Source: Inia geoffrensis (lineage: Eukaryota; Chordata; Mammalia; Artiodactyla; Iniidae). From it: DNA of 64,000 nucleotides. Shown here in pieces: positions 26,036-37,500 of the stretch. Under the pieces are notes generated by a model. That model was not told the origin of the DNA. It made no database searches and worked only from the letters and a program-made list of their open reading frames with translations. The stretch covers positions 47,835,090 to 47,899,089 of the forward strand of contig CM070908.1 of the NCBI GenBank assembly GCA_036417435.1, in the 5' to 3' direction. Each line of letters begins with the position of its first letter. The stretch's first letter is position 1. The translations under genes and the position numbers were made by a program.

Positions 26036-26330
26036 AGGCACCCAGTTTTTTGACTGGCATTCCTCTTTTTCCATGTTACAGCCAGCAGGATAACCTCCCT
26101 CTGACCCTGCCTCCATCATCACGTCTCTCTCTCTTCATCTGTGCTTCACTCTTCAACTTTCCAGGACCCTTGCGATTACTTGGGCCCCAGCCAGATAATC
26201 CAGGATAATCTCCTTATTTGAAGGTCAGCTGCTTAGTAACCTTAATTCCCCTTTGCCATGTAACCTAACATTCACTGGTTCCAGGGATTAGGGTTTGGAC
26301 ATTTTGGGGGCTATTCTATCTAACATAATC

Positions 26331-27049
26331 AGAAAGTGAAAAAAACCCTCAAATCTCAACTGTGTTCAAGGAAAGCAAAAACCAAAAGACTACTTTTATG
26401 TATTCATGAGTGATGATGTAATACATCAAGCAGTACAATAAGAAAACTGATAAAATAATGAAGGTTTATTTCACTGTGGCATCATTTTTCTAGGTGATTC
26501 CATCATTTTGTTTTCATATTATTTTAGCCTTTTTTAGCATAGTTGGGAATAATTGCTGAGTCATGATGAAATAAGTTCTAGGATAATATAGTAAAATGTT
26601 TCATTAAGATCATTAAGAGTCTATATTGTCTTAGCTTTATACAAAGATGCAATGAACCTATATGATAATTGCAAGACAGAAATGTTTTATTGTATTGCAA
26701 AATATGTTTTCTGTGATTTTTTGGAAGGCCTCTAAGAAAAAATGAAAATCGTGAAATATCTTTACAATATTGGTTAGAGCTACTCATGAAAGAAACTCAG
26801 AAATTAAAATTGGGTCCAGTGGACCCTGATCTCTATACAGAGGGTCAGTGTCTTGGTTCCCTCGCCTCCTGTGGTGCCCCGAGGTCCTTCTGTCTTCCAG
26901 TCTCCTCTCTTTCTCTGCTGGACCCTTAAATATTGGCAGCCCAGTGGTTACCCAGGGCCTCTATACTTTTCATTATTTTTAATAAGTTACTACTGTCAAA
27001 ACAGTATCTTCCAACTTGCCTCAGCCCCGTAGAGCTGAGTGCTTTCTGG
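26331..27049. other. Non-coding DNA, nothing recognised
   Basis: AT-rich, no exon or named repeat seen. Confidence 0.5.
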
Positions 27050-28033
27050 AGAGTCTACTTGGATATTTCAAAGGTCCCCCAGCTGTTTGTGTCTGAAACT
27101 CATCCTCGTCTGTTCCCCATCTCTCTCCACGGGTTGCAGCCAAAACAGAACAGTGTCATATGTGTTTCTTTTCTGGTGTTTTTGAGTCATCAGACTGCGC
27201 CGTCTGCTCCCACTGAGAAGTGCAGGCCAGTGGTGCCCAACCTTTTTTGGCACCAGGGACCGGTTTCGTGGAAGACAATTTTTCCATGGGCTGGGGGGCA
27301 GTGGGGGGGTGGGGGTGGGGATGTGATGGTTCAGGTGGTGATGCAAGCAATGGCGAACAGCAGATGTAGCTTCGCTTGCCCGCCCGCTGCTCGCCCGCTG
27401 CTCACCTCCTGCTGTGAGGCCGGACTTCTAACAGGCACGGCCCAGGGTTGGTGACCCTTGGTGTAGGCATTATCCCTGACTCCTTGTCTGTTACCCCCTG
27501 AACTGATGCTTCTACTCCTCTGCCTTTTACCCCCTTGCCATCTCTTGCTTGGATTATTGTACTCACATCTTAACCAGGTTCCCTGTTATTCCCACTCCTG
27601 CCTCCCTGCCAGCTCTTCTAGTTCTCTGCAGAAGAAAATCTGATGGTGCCATTTCACTGTGTAAAACCCTTCTAAGGATTTCCATTCCCCTCAGGACAAA
27701 GCCTAAACATTGAGCACTGCCTGCTCATAGTGGTACATGCCTGTCCTCCTCTACCTCCCGTCCACCAGCTGACTCAGTGTAGATCATAGCTTACAAGGAT
27801 GGTAAGCCCCTCTTGGATGGGTTTGGAGTCCCAATTCTGTGCTTCTACAGCACCCTCCCTGCCTTCCCCAGTCTGAGTGGGTACCACACTTGCCCGGTAG
27901 CACTTTTTAATTGTCTATCTTCCTCAGGGACTGTTGGCTCCCACTGTCTTGTTCAGCGTGGAAACCACAGAACCTAGCATAGTGCTGGGCGTGTAGCAAG
28001 TACTTGGAAAATGTTTGTTGAATGAATGAATGA
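27050..28033 (+). mobile_element. L2 (LINE-2) fragment, split by a hAT element
   Basis: Degenerate L2 3' half: GCTTGGATTATTGTACTCAC, TCCATTCCCCTCAGGACAAAG and the tail GTGCTGGGCGTGTAGCAAG...TTTGTTGAATGAATGAATGA. A hAT copy interrupts it at 27228-27460. Confidence 0.7.
27228..27460. mobile_element. Non-autonomous hAT DNA transposon
   Basis: Left end CAGTGGTGCCCAACC, body GGCACCAGGGACCGGTTTCG, right end GGGTTGGTGACCCTTG, imperfect terminal inverted repeats. The 8-bp flanks GTGCAGGC (27220-27227) and GTGTAGGC (27461-27468) differ at one base and have the hAT target length. Confidence 0.88.
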
Positions 28034-28266
28034 CTGATGTTTTATGAGCCTATGGGATAAGTACTGAAAGAATATTTGAAAAAATTTAAAATTTTAATTT
28101 ATGGAATCAGTTAATAACTGAAAGCCTGAATTAACTCATTGGATAGTGCCTGGGATGTAATAGGTACAATGTTAGCTATTATTGTTGTTGTTACTATTAT
28201 GAGGCAGGAATGTAAGTGACTTTTTTCTTTTTCATTCTACTCTGATAATTTAAGAAAAAAATAAAT

Positions 28267-28495
28267 GATTTGGGATTAACATATATACACTACTATATTT
28301 AAGGTAGGTAACCAACAAGGACCCGTATAGCTACTGTATAGCACAGGGAACTCTACTCAGTACTCTGTAATAACCTGTATGGGAAAAGAATCTGAAAAGG
28401 AATGAATACATGTATATGTATAACTGATTCACTTTGCTGTACACCTGAAACTAACACAACATTGTAAATCAACTATATTCCAATATAAAATAAAA
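28267..28495 (+). mobile_element. 5'-truncated L1 (229 bp)
   Basis: L1 3' end (TATAGCACAGGGAACTCTAC, GTATAACTGATTCACTTTGC, TTCCAATATAAAATAAA). Exact 15-bp duplication AAGAAAAAAATAAAT at 28252-28266 and 28496-28510. Confidence 0.92.
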
Positions 28496-28575
28496 AAGAA
28501 AAAAATAAATATTTGCAGTTGGATCTCTTCTTAAACATTAAGGTGATGGCACGATTTGGTGATTTCCCATCTGCG

Positions 28576-28576
<1 letters not shown>

Positions 28577-28610
<34 letters not shown>

Positions 28611-28801
28611 GGTATGTGGGCCTCTCACTGTTGTGGCCTCTCCCGCTGCGGAGCACAGGCTCCGGACGCGCATGCTCAGCGGCCATGGCTCACAGGCCCA
28701 GCCGCTCTGCGGCATGTGGGATCTTCCCAGACCGGGGCACGAACCAGTGTCCCCTGCATCAGCAGGCAGACTCTCAACCGCTGCGCTACCAGGGAAGCCC
28801 C
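28577..28801 (-). mobile_element. CHR-type SINE with ~30-nt poly(T)
   Basis: Long uninterrupted T-run, GCGGTATGTGGGCC and a normal CHR body ending CTACCAGGGAAGCCCC. A short flank GTATTTTT may be the duplication. Confidence 0.95.
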
Positions 28802-31651
28802 AGTATTTTTGATTTACCTTTGGAAACGGAAACATTTTGATGTGTGAGTGCAGTGAAGAAACCAGTGTTTCAGTGAATGTGTCTCATAAAAGATGAGGTG
28901 GCTTCTGCGTGTTATGTTTTCCATTAAAGGGTTACTTTTATGGATCTCTTGAAAAATTGTCTATGGAATTTTGTTGTTGTTACAGTGTTTGCTGGCAGAT
29001 TACTCACTAATACACTTTTTGCAACTAAATTGAGCTTGTCCTAAGTAGCTTCTCACCCAGTCTAGAATTATTTATAATATTTGGCTTTTTTGTAGGTTGG
29101 ATTGGATTGAATTCTTTCCAGAAGCCATACTACTGGTATCATGGACTCAAAGGTTGTGAAGAGCTCTTACAGTTTCATTACTAAATTTTATAAACAGATG
29201 TATTCATAAAGTCAGAGCTGTTTACAAACTATTTCCCATGAACTTCATGAAATACTGTTGATTATATAGATAATGTGCTTTGTGGCCTGTGGCGATGGCT
29301 GCTCTCTCTGAGCAGCCATTAGGAGAGAGAGGACACATGCCTTGGTTCAGGTCTTCACCCCTGCACGAGACGCTGGTGAGCTCAGCACCTGGGGCCCTCT
29401 GCCCCCACAGCTTGAGGAGGCTCTGCACACAGGCCTTCACTTAGAAGATAGCTTCTCCTGGGAAAATTAGCTTTAGATTTCAATTTCTATTATAAATCTA
29501 AAACTCACAGACACCTTTGTCTGAAGTGAAATCTTAAGAAAAGTTGACACCTTCCTAGACTGTCCCCAAATTGTATCATTTAAAAACCTCTTCCGATTCA
29601 GTAACTGGTCAACAGATCATTTATACATTGTATCAAGTACATCTCTGTTTTTATTATCTAGCTCACCATAAGGAAGCCGTTTTATGCATAAGATTTCCAG
29701 TTGTAGAGTTGATTATATGTTTTGAATTTAGGGTGATCTAAAAATCTGCCTACTACATTTCTTTAATAAGCAAGACCTCCTAAATGTCTTTCCTTTAGAT
29801 TAAATTGAAGTTCCAGATTTAAACGTGAAATCATCAAGATGGTGGTGTAGTCATGGAAATATTACACAGAGCTTATATGTTAAAATTCTAAATTACGTTG
29901 GTACCCAAATAGAGCTCTGCTTTTTGTAATGCTGGAAACAAAATAGGTACTCTATAAGTACTTTACTGATTGAGGAAATAAAAGTACTAGAAAGTTAGAA
30001 GTAAGTGCTATGTCTAAAGATGGTTGTGTAAAAATTCATAAGCTCAGGATTTTTTAGAAAACATAAGTTAGTGGAATCATAAAAGGAGTGGTTCTGGTCA
30101 GAGATGTGGAACATTGGAATTACTTCTCTTAATATTGTATGTTTTTAAATTGTCATTTCTCATTGAATGCTTTAGTTCTACCTGTATGACTGCATTTGCA
30201 AAATAATATGTTGCTTGAAGCTGACTAAATGAAACGTGTGGAAGGTGTTTCTGCTCCCACGCACAGCCTTGCCCTTCATCCTTGGCTTAATCAGGAAACC
30301 TTATTATTGGCAGTTATTTAAATATTAAAATACATTCAGAAGTTCCATAAATTAAATGTGTGAAAAGCAATGAATTCCAAACCATTTCTTTCTCTTACTG
30401 CTTTTATATGGAGGTTCCCCCAGTTTTTTCTTATGTAAACTGGAAATTATATGGACTTCTTGTATTTAATCACAGTATGATTGTTTTGCCTATTATCCTA
30501 GACTAATAGAAGACTTTATGTCTTTCTGTTTTCCCTAGCTTCACTTGATCCAAATTTTATCATGCCCACAGAATATTTTTACCCATAGTTTATTAAGTGG
30601 TTTCTTTCAGAGAAATGAGTGTTTACAGAAGAAGGATAGAATTTCATGTTCTTGATATTTTGAAGAACAAAGTCTTGAGTGCTATCTTTAAGCACATTTC
30701 TATAAAGTTTGGAATAACTTTTAATCATCTCACTGTTTATTGATATTAATTTGCATTACCTTAAGATATACGTAAGTGAATGAAAGTTCATTTTCCTAGT
30801 CTTTAATGGTGAATAATTTATTTATATACAGGTATACAAGCTCTTTAACACTTAATATTGAGAGACAGAAGAGATTTAAATTGGGCTTGTTTCAGAATAC
30901 CATCCTAGGAATCTGGCAACATCACTGATATATGAATGTTTGCTAATGTGGTTTGAAAGAAGGATCCTCATTAAAATCTTGTTACTAAACAAGTGACAGA
31001 AACCTTACAAACAGCTTGAGGCTTCAGGCCAGTCACAGTTACTCCTGAAGAGATCTGGACAAGTGTGAAAATACAAAGACTGTGCCTTTATTATAATCAG
31101 AACACATAAATGCTATCTGGAGTCAGGTCCCTACTTGAGGACATTTTTAGTCATATTAGGGAAAACAAATCTTAACATAATTCAAAGCCTAAGCCTTCTG
31201 TTGTGAATTTGTCAAGTGTAAAAGTATTGGGTATGTTAAATTCAGAAAGTGTACTTTTGGTAATAGCCCTTGTATTCATGTTTTCCTGCAAGGGACTGGG
31301 GTTTGGTCAACTAGCATATGTTCATGAGGTAAAGTTCATGATGCTCATGACCTTTCTGTAGATGATATTTGAGTGCGCTGGTTGATCCAGGTCTCTGAGT
31401 GATGGTGAGGCTGCAAAGAGTCAGCCCACGGTTTGTCACCACCGTCTAACATTTAGTCACTTCTGGATTAACTTTATGTTCACATTCCCTTTGAGGGTTG
31501 CTCCTGTCTTAATTCTTATTTAGGATCATAACCCTTGCCTCTAGAAAGGCAGGTCTTAACATCAGGCTGTACGAAGAGCAGTTCACATGTAGGGATGCTA
31601 ATGGCTTTCCAGAGTGGAAGTTAGTGGACTTTTCAATAACCTTGTGGCCCC
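28802..31651. other. Non-coding DNA, nothing recognised
   Basis: 2.8 kb of AT-rich sequence without repeat family or exon that I can name; probably CMC1 intron. Confidence 0.5.
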
Positions 31652-31661
31652 CCATTCAGGA

Positions 31662-31666
<5 letters not shown>

Positions 31667-31702
<36 letters not shown>

Positions 31703-31893
31703 GGTACGCGGGCCTCTCACTGTTGTGGCCTCTCCCGTTGCGGAGCACAGGCTCCGGATACGCAGGCTCAGCGGCCATGGCTCACGGGGCCAGCTGCTCC
31801 ACGGCATGTGGGATCTTCCCGGACCGGGGCACGAACCCGTGTCCCCTGCATCGTCAGGCGGACTCTCAACCACTGCACCACCAGGGAAGCCCC
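31667..31893 (-). mobile_element. CHR-type SINE
   Basis: Poly(T) of about 37, GCGGTACGCGGGCC, normal body. Exact duplication CCATTCAGGACCTTT at 31652-31666 and 31894-31908. The long homopolymer and near-consensus body suggest a young copy. Confidence 0.97.
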
Positions 31894-31908
31894 CCATTCA
31901 GGACCTTT

Positions 31909-33078
31909 GATGAGAACGAGCTGATTGTAAGTCTGCTCTGCCTTTTTGAGTCATAGGGGATCCTCATCAAAGGACACAGGAAGTCCCCTTGCTCTGATTT
32001 GGCCCACGTGCCCAGCTAGCTCATCAGTGAAGAGACGACAAGAACATTTGTAGTTGAGTGAAAAAGATGCCTGATTCGGTTCAGGACTCAGTAAACAGTG
32101 GCAGTTCTGAGACTGGTAGACAGCAAGCTGAAGGAGCCCATGCTCTGAGCTGGAGCATCCCTGCCCCGCTGTGTGTGACTAGACACGCACACCGTTTGAA
32201 GTCAGGTCCTCTCCCACATCAGCTGTCCTCGCTCTCATCGCCCCTCATCCTGCAGACTGTGCAGTGGACTCGGACGTCTGTGCCATAGGCCTCTTGGTCT
32301 GGCACAGCTCCTCAAAGGAGTTTCTTGTGCATTTGCAAATCTCAATCATTTTCAGTTTGCTTGTGGTTTAAAATTTCACTTTTGTTACACATTGTTTGTC
32401 TTCATGGAGACTCCTGAAATTACCTGCTTGCTTTAAGATGACTATAAATTTTATTTCTTAGTAGCTGAAAGGGTAATACAGAGCTCAAGAAAAGAGAGGA
32501 ATCCTGATAATTTTCTACTAAAAGAGTTATAAAAGCTATTCTCCAGCTTCTCTGTGAGGATGATGTCATATTTTCAGGTCTGACATGGACATGGTTGGTT
32601 ACAGACTGGAGGCGGCCGGGGCTGGGACTCGAGCCCCCAGTGGGTGGGAGAAGGACCAGAAGAGTTCAGGAGAGTTGCTGCCCAAGCAGGGGAGCCCCGC
32701 ACACTGTCCTGAGGAGGGACCTGGTCTGACCCAAAGCAGACCCCGTAGAGAAGCAGGGGGCCCCACTGTGGCTGGCCTCTGGCACCTGGGTTTTCTGGGT
32801 TGGCGGTCCTGAGAAGGCAGGATGCCAAGGGGCCAGTACAATTTAAAAGGGAAACTACCAGAATGGAAATGTGATAGAAAGCTGTTTGGATTTTCTGGGG
32901 TATTTCGGAGTTGACTCAGGAATGGGATGGGAGCCCTATTTTCAGAAGTGAAGGACCATGGCAGGTTGTGTGAAAGAAAGAGGGTAGCTTGATGCCATCA
33001 GAAGACACACAGAAACTGGCCCCCGAGGCCCGTGTCTGGACACAACTCCCCTTTTGCTCTTCCTATTCATTTCCTCTA
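31909..33078. other. Non-coding DNA, locally GC-rich
   Basis: 32580-32830 is markedly more GC-rich than its surroundings and carries overlapping ORFs of 75-84 codons on both strands, but no splice structure or family match is apparent. Confidence 0.45.
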
Positions 33079-33258
33079 GAATATATATATTTTTTAATTG
33101 AAGTATAGTTGATTTACAATGTGTTAACTTCTGCTGTACAGCAGTGATTCAGTTATATATACATTCTTTTTTTCATATTCTTTTCCATTATGGTTTATCA
33201 CAGGATTTTGAATATAGTTCTCTGTGTTATACAGTAGAACCTTGTTGTTCATCCACAG
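33079..33258 (-). mobile_element. L1 3'-end fragment
   Basis: Antisense L1 tail: TTTAATTGAAGTATAGTTGA, TTACAATGTG, GTACAGCAGTGATTCAG, TTGTTGTTCATCC. It directly abuts the Tigger1 fossil. Confidence 0.85.
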
Positions 33259-33276
33259 AATATACTCTTTTTCTCT

Positions 33277-34214
33277 GTAGGGAGACCTTGGAGATGCTGC
33301 AGGTTTGGTTTCAGACCACTACAATACAGTAAATATCACAATAGAGCGAGTCACACGAATTCTTTGGTCTCCTGGTGCATTTAAAAGTTATGCTCACACT
33401 ATATTAAAGTGTGCAATAGCCTTACGTCCAAAAAAAGAATGTACATGCTTTAACTAAACAATAGTTTATTGCTAAAAAATGCTAACCATCATTCGAGCCT
33501 TCAGCGAGTCGTAATTTTTTTGCTGATGGAAGATCTGGCTTTGATGTTGGTGGCTGCTGACTGATCAGGGTGGGGTTGCTGAAGTTGGGGTGAATTTCTT
33601 AAAATAAGACAACAATGAAGTTTGTTGCATCGAAGGACTCTTCCTTTCATGAATGATTGCTCTGTAGCCTGCAGTGCTGTGTGATAGCATTTTGCCCACA
33701 GTAGAACTGCTTTCAAAACTGGAGTTAGTCCACTCAAACCCTGCCGCTGCTTTATCAACTAAGTTTATGTAATATTCTAAGTCCTTTGTTGTCATTTCAA
33801 CAAGTTTTATGGCATCTTCACCAGGAGTATATTCCATCTCAAGACCACTGTCTTTGCTCATCCATAAGAAGCGACTTCCCCTCTGTTCAAGTCTTATCAG
33901 GAGATACAGCAATTCGGTCCCATCTTCAGGCTCCACTTCCAATTCCAGTTCTCTCGCTATCTTCTCTGTGTTGGCAGTTACAATAGTAACATCAAAGATC
34001 ACAGGCCACCGTTAACAATTATATTAATACTGAAAAAGTTTGAAATATTTCAAGAATTATCAAAATATGACACAGAGACATGAAGTGAGCAAATGCTGTT
34101 GGAAAAATGGTGCCGATAGACTTGCTGAAAGGAGTGTTGCCACAAACCTTCAATTTGTAAAAAAAATGCAGCGTCTGTACAGTAGTAAAATGCAGTACAA
34201 TGAAGTCTGTCTGA
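33277..34214 (-). mobile_element. Tigger1-type DNA transposon, internally deleted
   Basis: Left end GGAGACCTTGGAGATGCTGC and right end near GTACAATGAAGTCTGTCTG correspond to the imperfect termini of Tigger1 (Tc1/mariner-pogo superfamily). Between them are the 3' part of the transposase and, after a junction near 33965-33985, the 5' non-coding part (TTGGAAAAATGGTGCCGATAG, GCCACAAACCTTCAATTTGT). Most of the ~2.4-kb autonomous element is missing, so this is a deletion derivative that relied on transposase in trans. Confidence 0.88.
33565..34002 (-). pseudogene. Tigger1 transposase C-terminal fragment, still open
   Basis: A 145-codon open frame. From about residue 15 it matches the C-terminal end of Tigger1/TIGD1-like transposase (ELEVEPEDGTELL, then TTKDLEYYINLVDKAAAGFE, then TVGKML, then QQTSLLSYFKK). 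The first residues derive from fused 5' non-coding transposon sequence. The helix-turn-helix DNA-binding region and the DDE catalytic core are absent, so it cannot transpose DNA. Open state probably reflects chance in a moderately old element; expression not shown. Confidence 0.8.
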
Positions 34215-34482
34215 ATTAGAAATCCTACTTACTCTCTACATTCTGCCTCTCTGAAGCCCCTTCACTCTTCGCCTCAGAGGTCTCCTCTCCCCCTTTCAAA
34301 TCTACAGAGTAAAGGACTTTTATTCTGCCTTTTATCCATGAACACGTCTTTTGTGGAGCATGTCCTGTGAGCCAAGCACGGTCTAGGTAATAGATGTTAA
34401 ATGAGTGAATATTTTAGAGCTGTTAACAATTACAGTGATGTAATTACAAGTCATTTTTTTTCTTCCAAATTTTTCATTTCAG
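34215..34482. other. CMC1 intron flank upstream of exon 3
   Basis: Ends in a polypyrimidine tract (TCATTTTTTTTCTTCC...TTTCATTTCAG) serving the CMC1 acceptor at 34481-34482. Confidence 0.7.
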
Positions 34483-34573
34483 ATTTCACTAAATGTTGCA
34501 AGGACTCTGGAATCCTTATGGTAGTAAAATGCCGCAAAGAAAATTCTGCATTAAAAGAATGTCTAACTGCTAA
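34483..34573 (+). CDS. CMC1: CMC1 exon 3
   Basis: 91 bp, begins in the second base of an Asp codon and ends after two bases of the next codon. Acceptor CATTTCAG|ATTTC, donor GCTAA|GTAAGTAG. Encodes the Cys-rich core, including the CX9C spacing C-RKENSALKE-C. Alignment of splice signals and frame with exon 4 supports a functional gene. Confidence 0.97.
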
Positions 34574-37500
34574 GTAAGTAGTTACCTCAGCGTTTGTGCT
34601 CCTGTGTATGTGTGTGTGTGTAGTATGTGTAGTAGATAAGAGTATGTTATTTAACTCATTACATGTAATCTCTACTTCTCCCCACCAAATTTGTCATATA
34701 GTTGGCTGGGTCTAAAATTTTAATTTGTTAAAGATTCTTCTAAGAAAAACGATACAACATATTTATGAAGGGTCTTTTCAAGTTTTGTGTGTTTGTCAGC
34801 ATTTTATCTGATTAAAATACATGATTTTTCATATGATTTAATAAATTCCTTTTCATGAACAGAAAATAGAATATATTATGTTTATCTCTTCTAATGAAAA
34901 GGTACTTTTGCCAGCCTTGGGATCTTTTGGACTAATGTAATTTAACTTCTAGGAGAGTTGCAATAAATCAAATGAAGGCTACTAAGGTAAATTTAGATTT
35001 TTGAAGTTAAATTACTTTGAAAAAATCATTCTTAAATATCATGTTCACTGATATTCTGTTTTAGTTCCTTGAATCTTAAAGTAAAAATATGCAGAGGTCT
35101 TTGAATGCAGCTGCTTTCTGCTCATCTCTCCACATGTTTTATCACCCACATTATTGACAGGCAGTGTTGTGGATACAGTGCTTTAGTGAGTAGGGAGTTG
35201 GTAGTTGTCTGTGAGATCTTAGTTTTGGCTAACCCTTACTTCCTTCTGTACTCTGCTCCCCTAGCCTGTGAAGCATCTGTGTCAGGATGGTTTGATACTT
35301 CTTAGGCAATTACATAAAAAGTGGTGATTATCTGAATCTTAAATTGTTTTCTTCTTTGATAACAAATAATGTACACATGAGTTTATAGACTCTTTTAGAA
35401 TACTGAATCTCTACATTTATAGATGAGGAAAAATACTCCAAGTCCGCATGTCTTTGCTCAAGTCAATAAAGAATTCTAATAGCTGCTCTTTTTTACGAGC
35501 CCAGACCTGCACTAAGTGTTTAACTGTGGAGAAGTAAGAGTTCTGGTCCCTAGAGCTCCCAAGAGATGTTGAATGAATAGATGAACCTCTTTCACATTTG
35601 TGTGACTGAATTTGTTAAATTCCCTTTCGTACATTGATTAAAGGATTTTGACACCTCGGTTTCAGTCATCATATCATAGGGACTCATTATTCTTAGTTGG
35701 GACAGGGCAGCACTGGAGCCAGGAGCAGGGACCGTGGGGAAGGCTGCGAGCTGGTGTCTCCTGGGTCCCCCGGGGCGTAGCTCCCCCTGCAACCCATGCA
35801 GGGTCCTCACTGCCAGGTGGGGTGATTCTTCCTCACGTGGAAACACGTCACCCCAGCGCTGGCACATAGGAGATACTATGTACTCAGTAATTGTTAGCTC
35901 TTTTTAAAAGTTTGTGTTACTTGTTAGCTTTTGTTATCTGGATATTAATCATTGGCATATCCTGCCATCTCTCGCCCCCTAGAGATGGAGAAGATAACGG
36001 GTCCCAGTCCATCCTGGGGGGCAGGGGGAGGCTGTAACTGCTTAGAAGAGAGGGGAGCAAACCAAGAGGACTGACTGACATTTGTAGGAAAGAAATGAGA
36101 GCTATTAGGAAGAATTCTACTTGACCTCAAGTCTCAACATACTCTAAGAAATACTGCTTTTTTGTCTTTGCTTGAGTGAGGGCTCTGCTTTACTTACTGT
36201 CAACATTCCATGGGTGGAACCACTACCCTCTCTCATCTCCGCCTGGTGACACCGAGTCAGTTTTGTGTTCTATTATTTCTCCCCGTCTCTTCTCACTCAT
36301 CCCTCAGTAAACTGCAGTCTGGCTTCTGCCCTCACGACACTGGAACTGCTCTTCCCGGAGGTTCCAGTGAGTGTCTTTTCCATCTTTTCTCTGATACTTG
36401 ACGCCTCTCTGGAAACCCCTGGAAGTCCCTTCCATCTGGCTTCCCTCTTTACGCTCTGTCCTGTCTCCTCAGCATCTCTACCTATTTCTTCTCCACCTTT
36501 TCTTCCTTAACCTCTTCCTTAAAGCTGGTTCCCCAGGTTCTCGTCTCTGTTTTAAATCTCTCAGCTCAGTTTGCACCCGTGGAATTCAGCTGCTTCCTAT
36601 GGGTCTTGGCATGTCTCCACTTCCCTCTGCCGGTCCGAAACCGAACTGAGCTCCTTTGACTCCTGCCTCGTGTCTTTGTGAATTATAGTTGTCTCGGATC
36701 TAGAATCTTCCTGGTCTCCTGTTGATTTCATCTCCTCAATCTCCCCCAGATCCAGTTCATCCTTTTCATCAGAACTGTGCTTCCTTTGGCTTAGGTCCTC
36801 CTCATTTCTTGTCTGGATTATTGTAATAGCTTATTTATTGGACACCCTTGCTGCCCACCTTTAGCCTATCTGCCACACGCTGTCAGATTCATCTAAGGCA
36901 GTGGTCCCAACCTTTTTGGCACAAGGGACCAGTTTCGTGGAAGAGTTTTTCCATGGTGGGGGCGGGGAGGGGATGGTTCAGGCGGTAATGCGAGCGATGG
37001 GGAGCGGCAGATGAAGCTTTGCTCCTTGCCCGTCGCTCACCTCCTGCTGTGCAGCCCAGTTCCTAACAGGCCGCGGACCAGTACCGGTCCGTGGTCCAGG
37101 GGTTGGGGGCCCCCGATCTAAGGCACAGAACTGATCTTACAGTTGCTTTGTGAATAGTGCCCGTTCAGGATAGATTTGACTTCTCAGTGGGACATGAATG
37201 GATCGCCATGATTTGGCCCTCCCCATTCCAGCATCTCATGCCCTTTCTCCTGCGCATGATCTGCTATGGTGGTACTAATGTACTTGTACTTCTTCATGCA
37301 TCACAGTTTTTCCTCATCTGTGGGATTTTCCACATGTGCTTTCTATGTGGGTTTCTGCTGGTCCTTCAAAATGCAACTCAAACATCTCCCCCTGACAGCT
37401 CCCCTTTTTCCACTCTGCCCCATGTTTCTGGCCACAACTGCTGTAGTACTTTGTGCACATAATTGTGATGCAGTCTTGTCTGCTCTCATGGTTCCCTGAG

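Larger units (their letters stand above)
25086..26330. mobile_element. Nested stack: old LTR-like repeat hosting a SINE and a MaLR LTR
   Basis: The outer repeat is visible in three pieces: 25086-25223, 25604-25669 and 26041-26330 (text near CTGCTGTAACAAATTATAAA, GTTTCTAGAGG, and AGATAATCCAGGATAATCTC...CCATGTAACC...TTCCAGGGATTAGG). Its order is collinear with a common mammalian old repeat, and it was interrupted twice by later insertions, listed separately. The outer family name is not resolved. Confidence 0.65.

Noticed and set aside
26933..27454. 173-codon plus-strand ORF
   Set aside because: Crosses the L2/hAT boundary, so it is an accident of repeat sequence.
32574..32841. Overlapping GC-rich ORFs on both strands, as a possible gene or CpG island
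   Set aside because: CpG content is not island-like by eye, and no splice sites or homology are visible.
1..34482. CMC1 exons 1 and 2
   Set aside because: Searched by eye for the residues expected upstream (for example EKDVLIPKIMREKAKER) and found none; they probably lie left of the window.
36398..36649. 83-codon ORF as a small gene
   Set aside because: Lies within degraded L2 and has no splice context.
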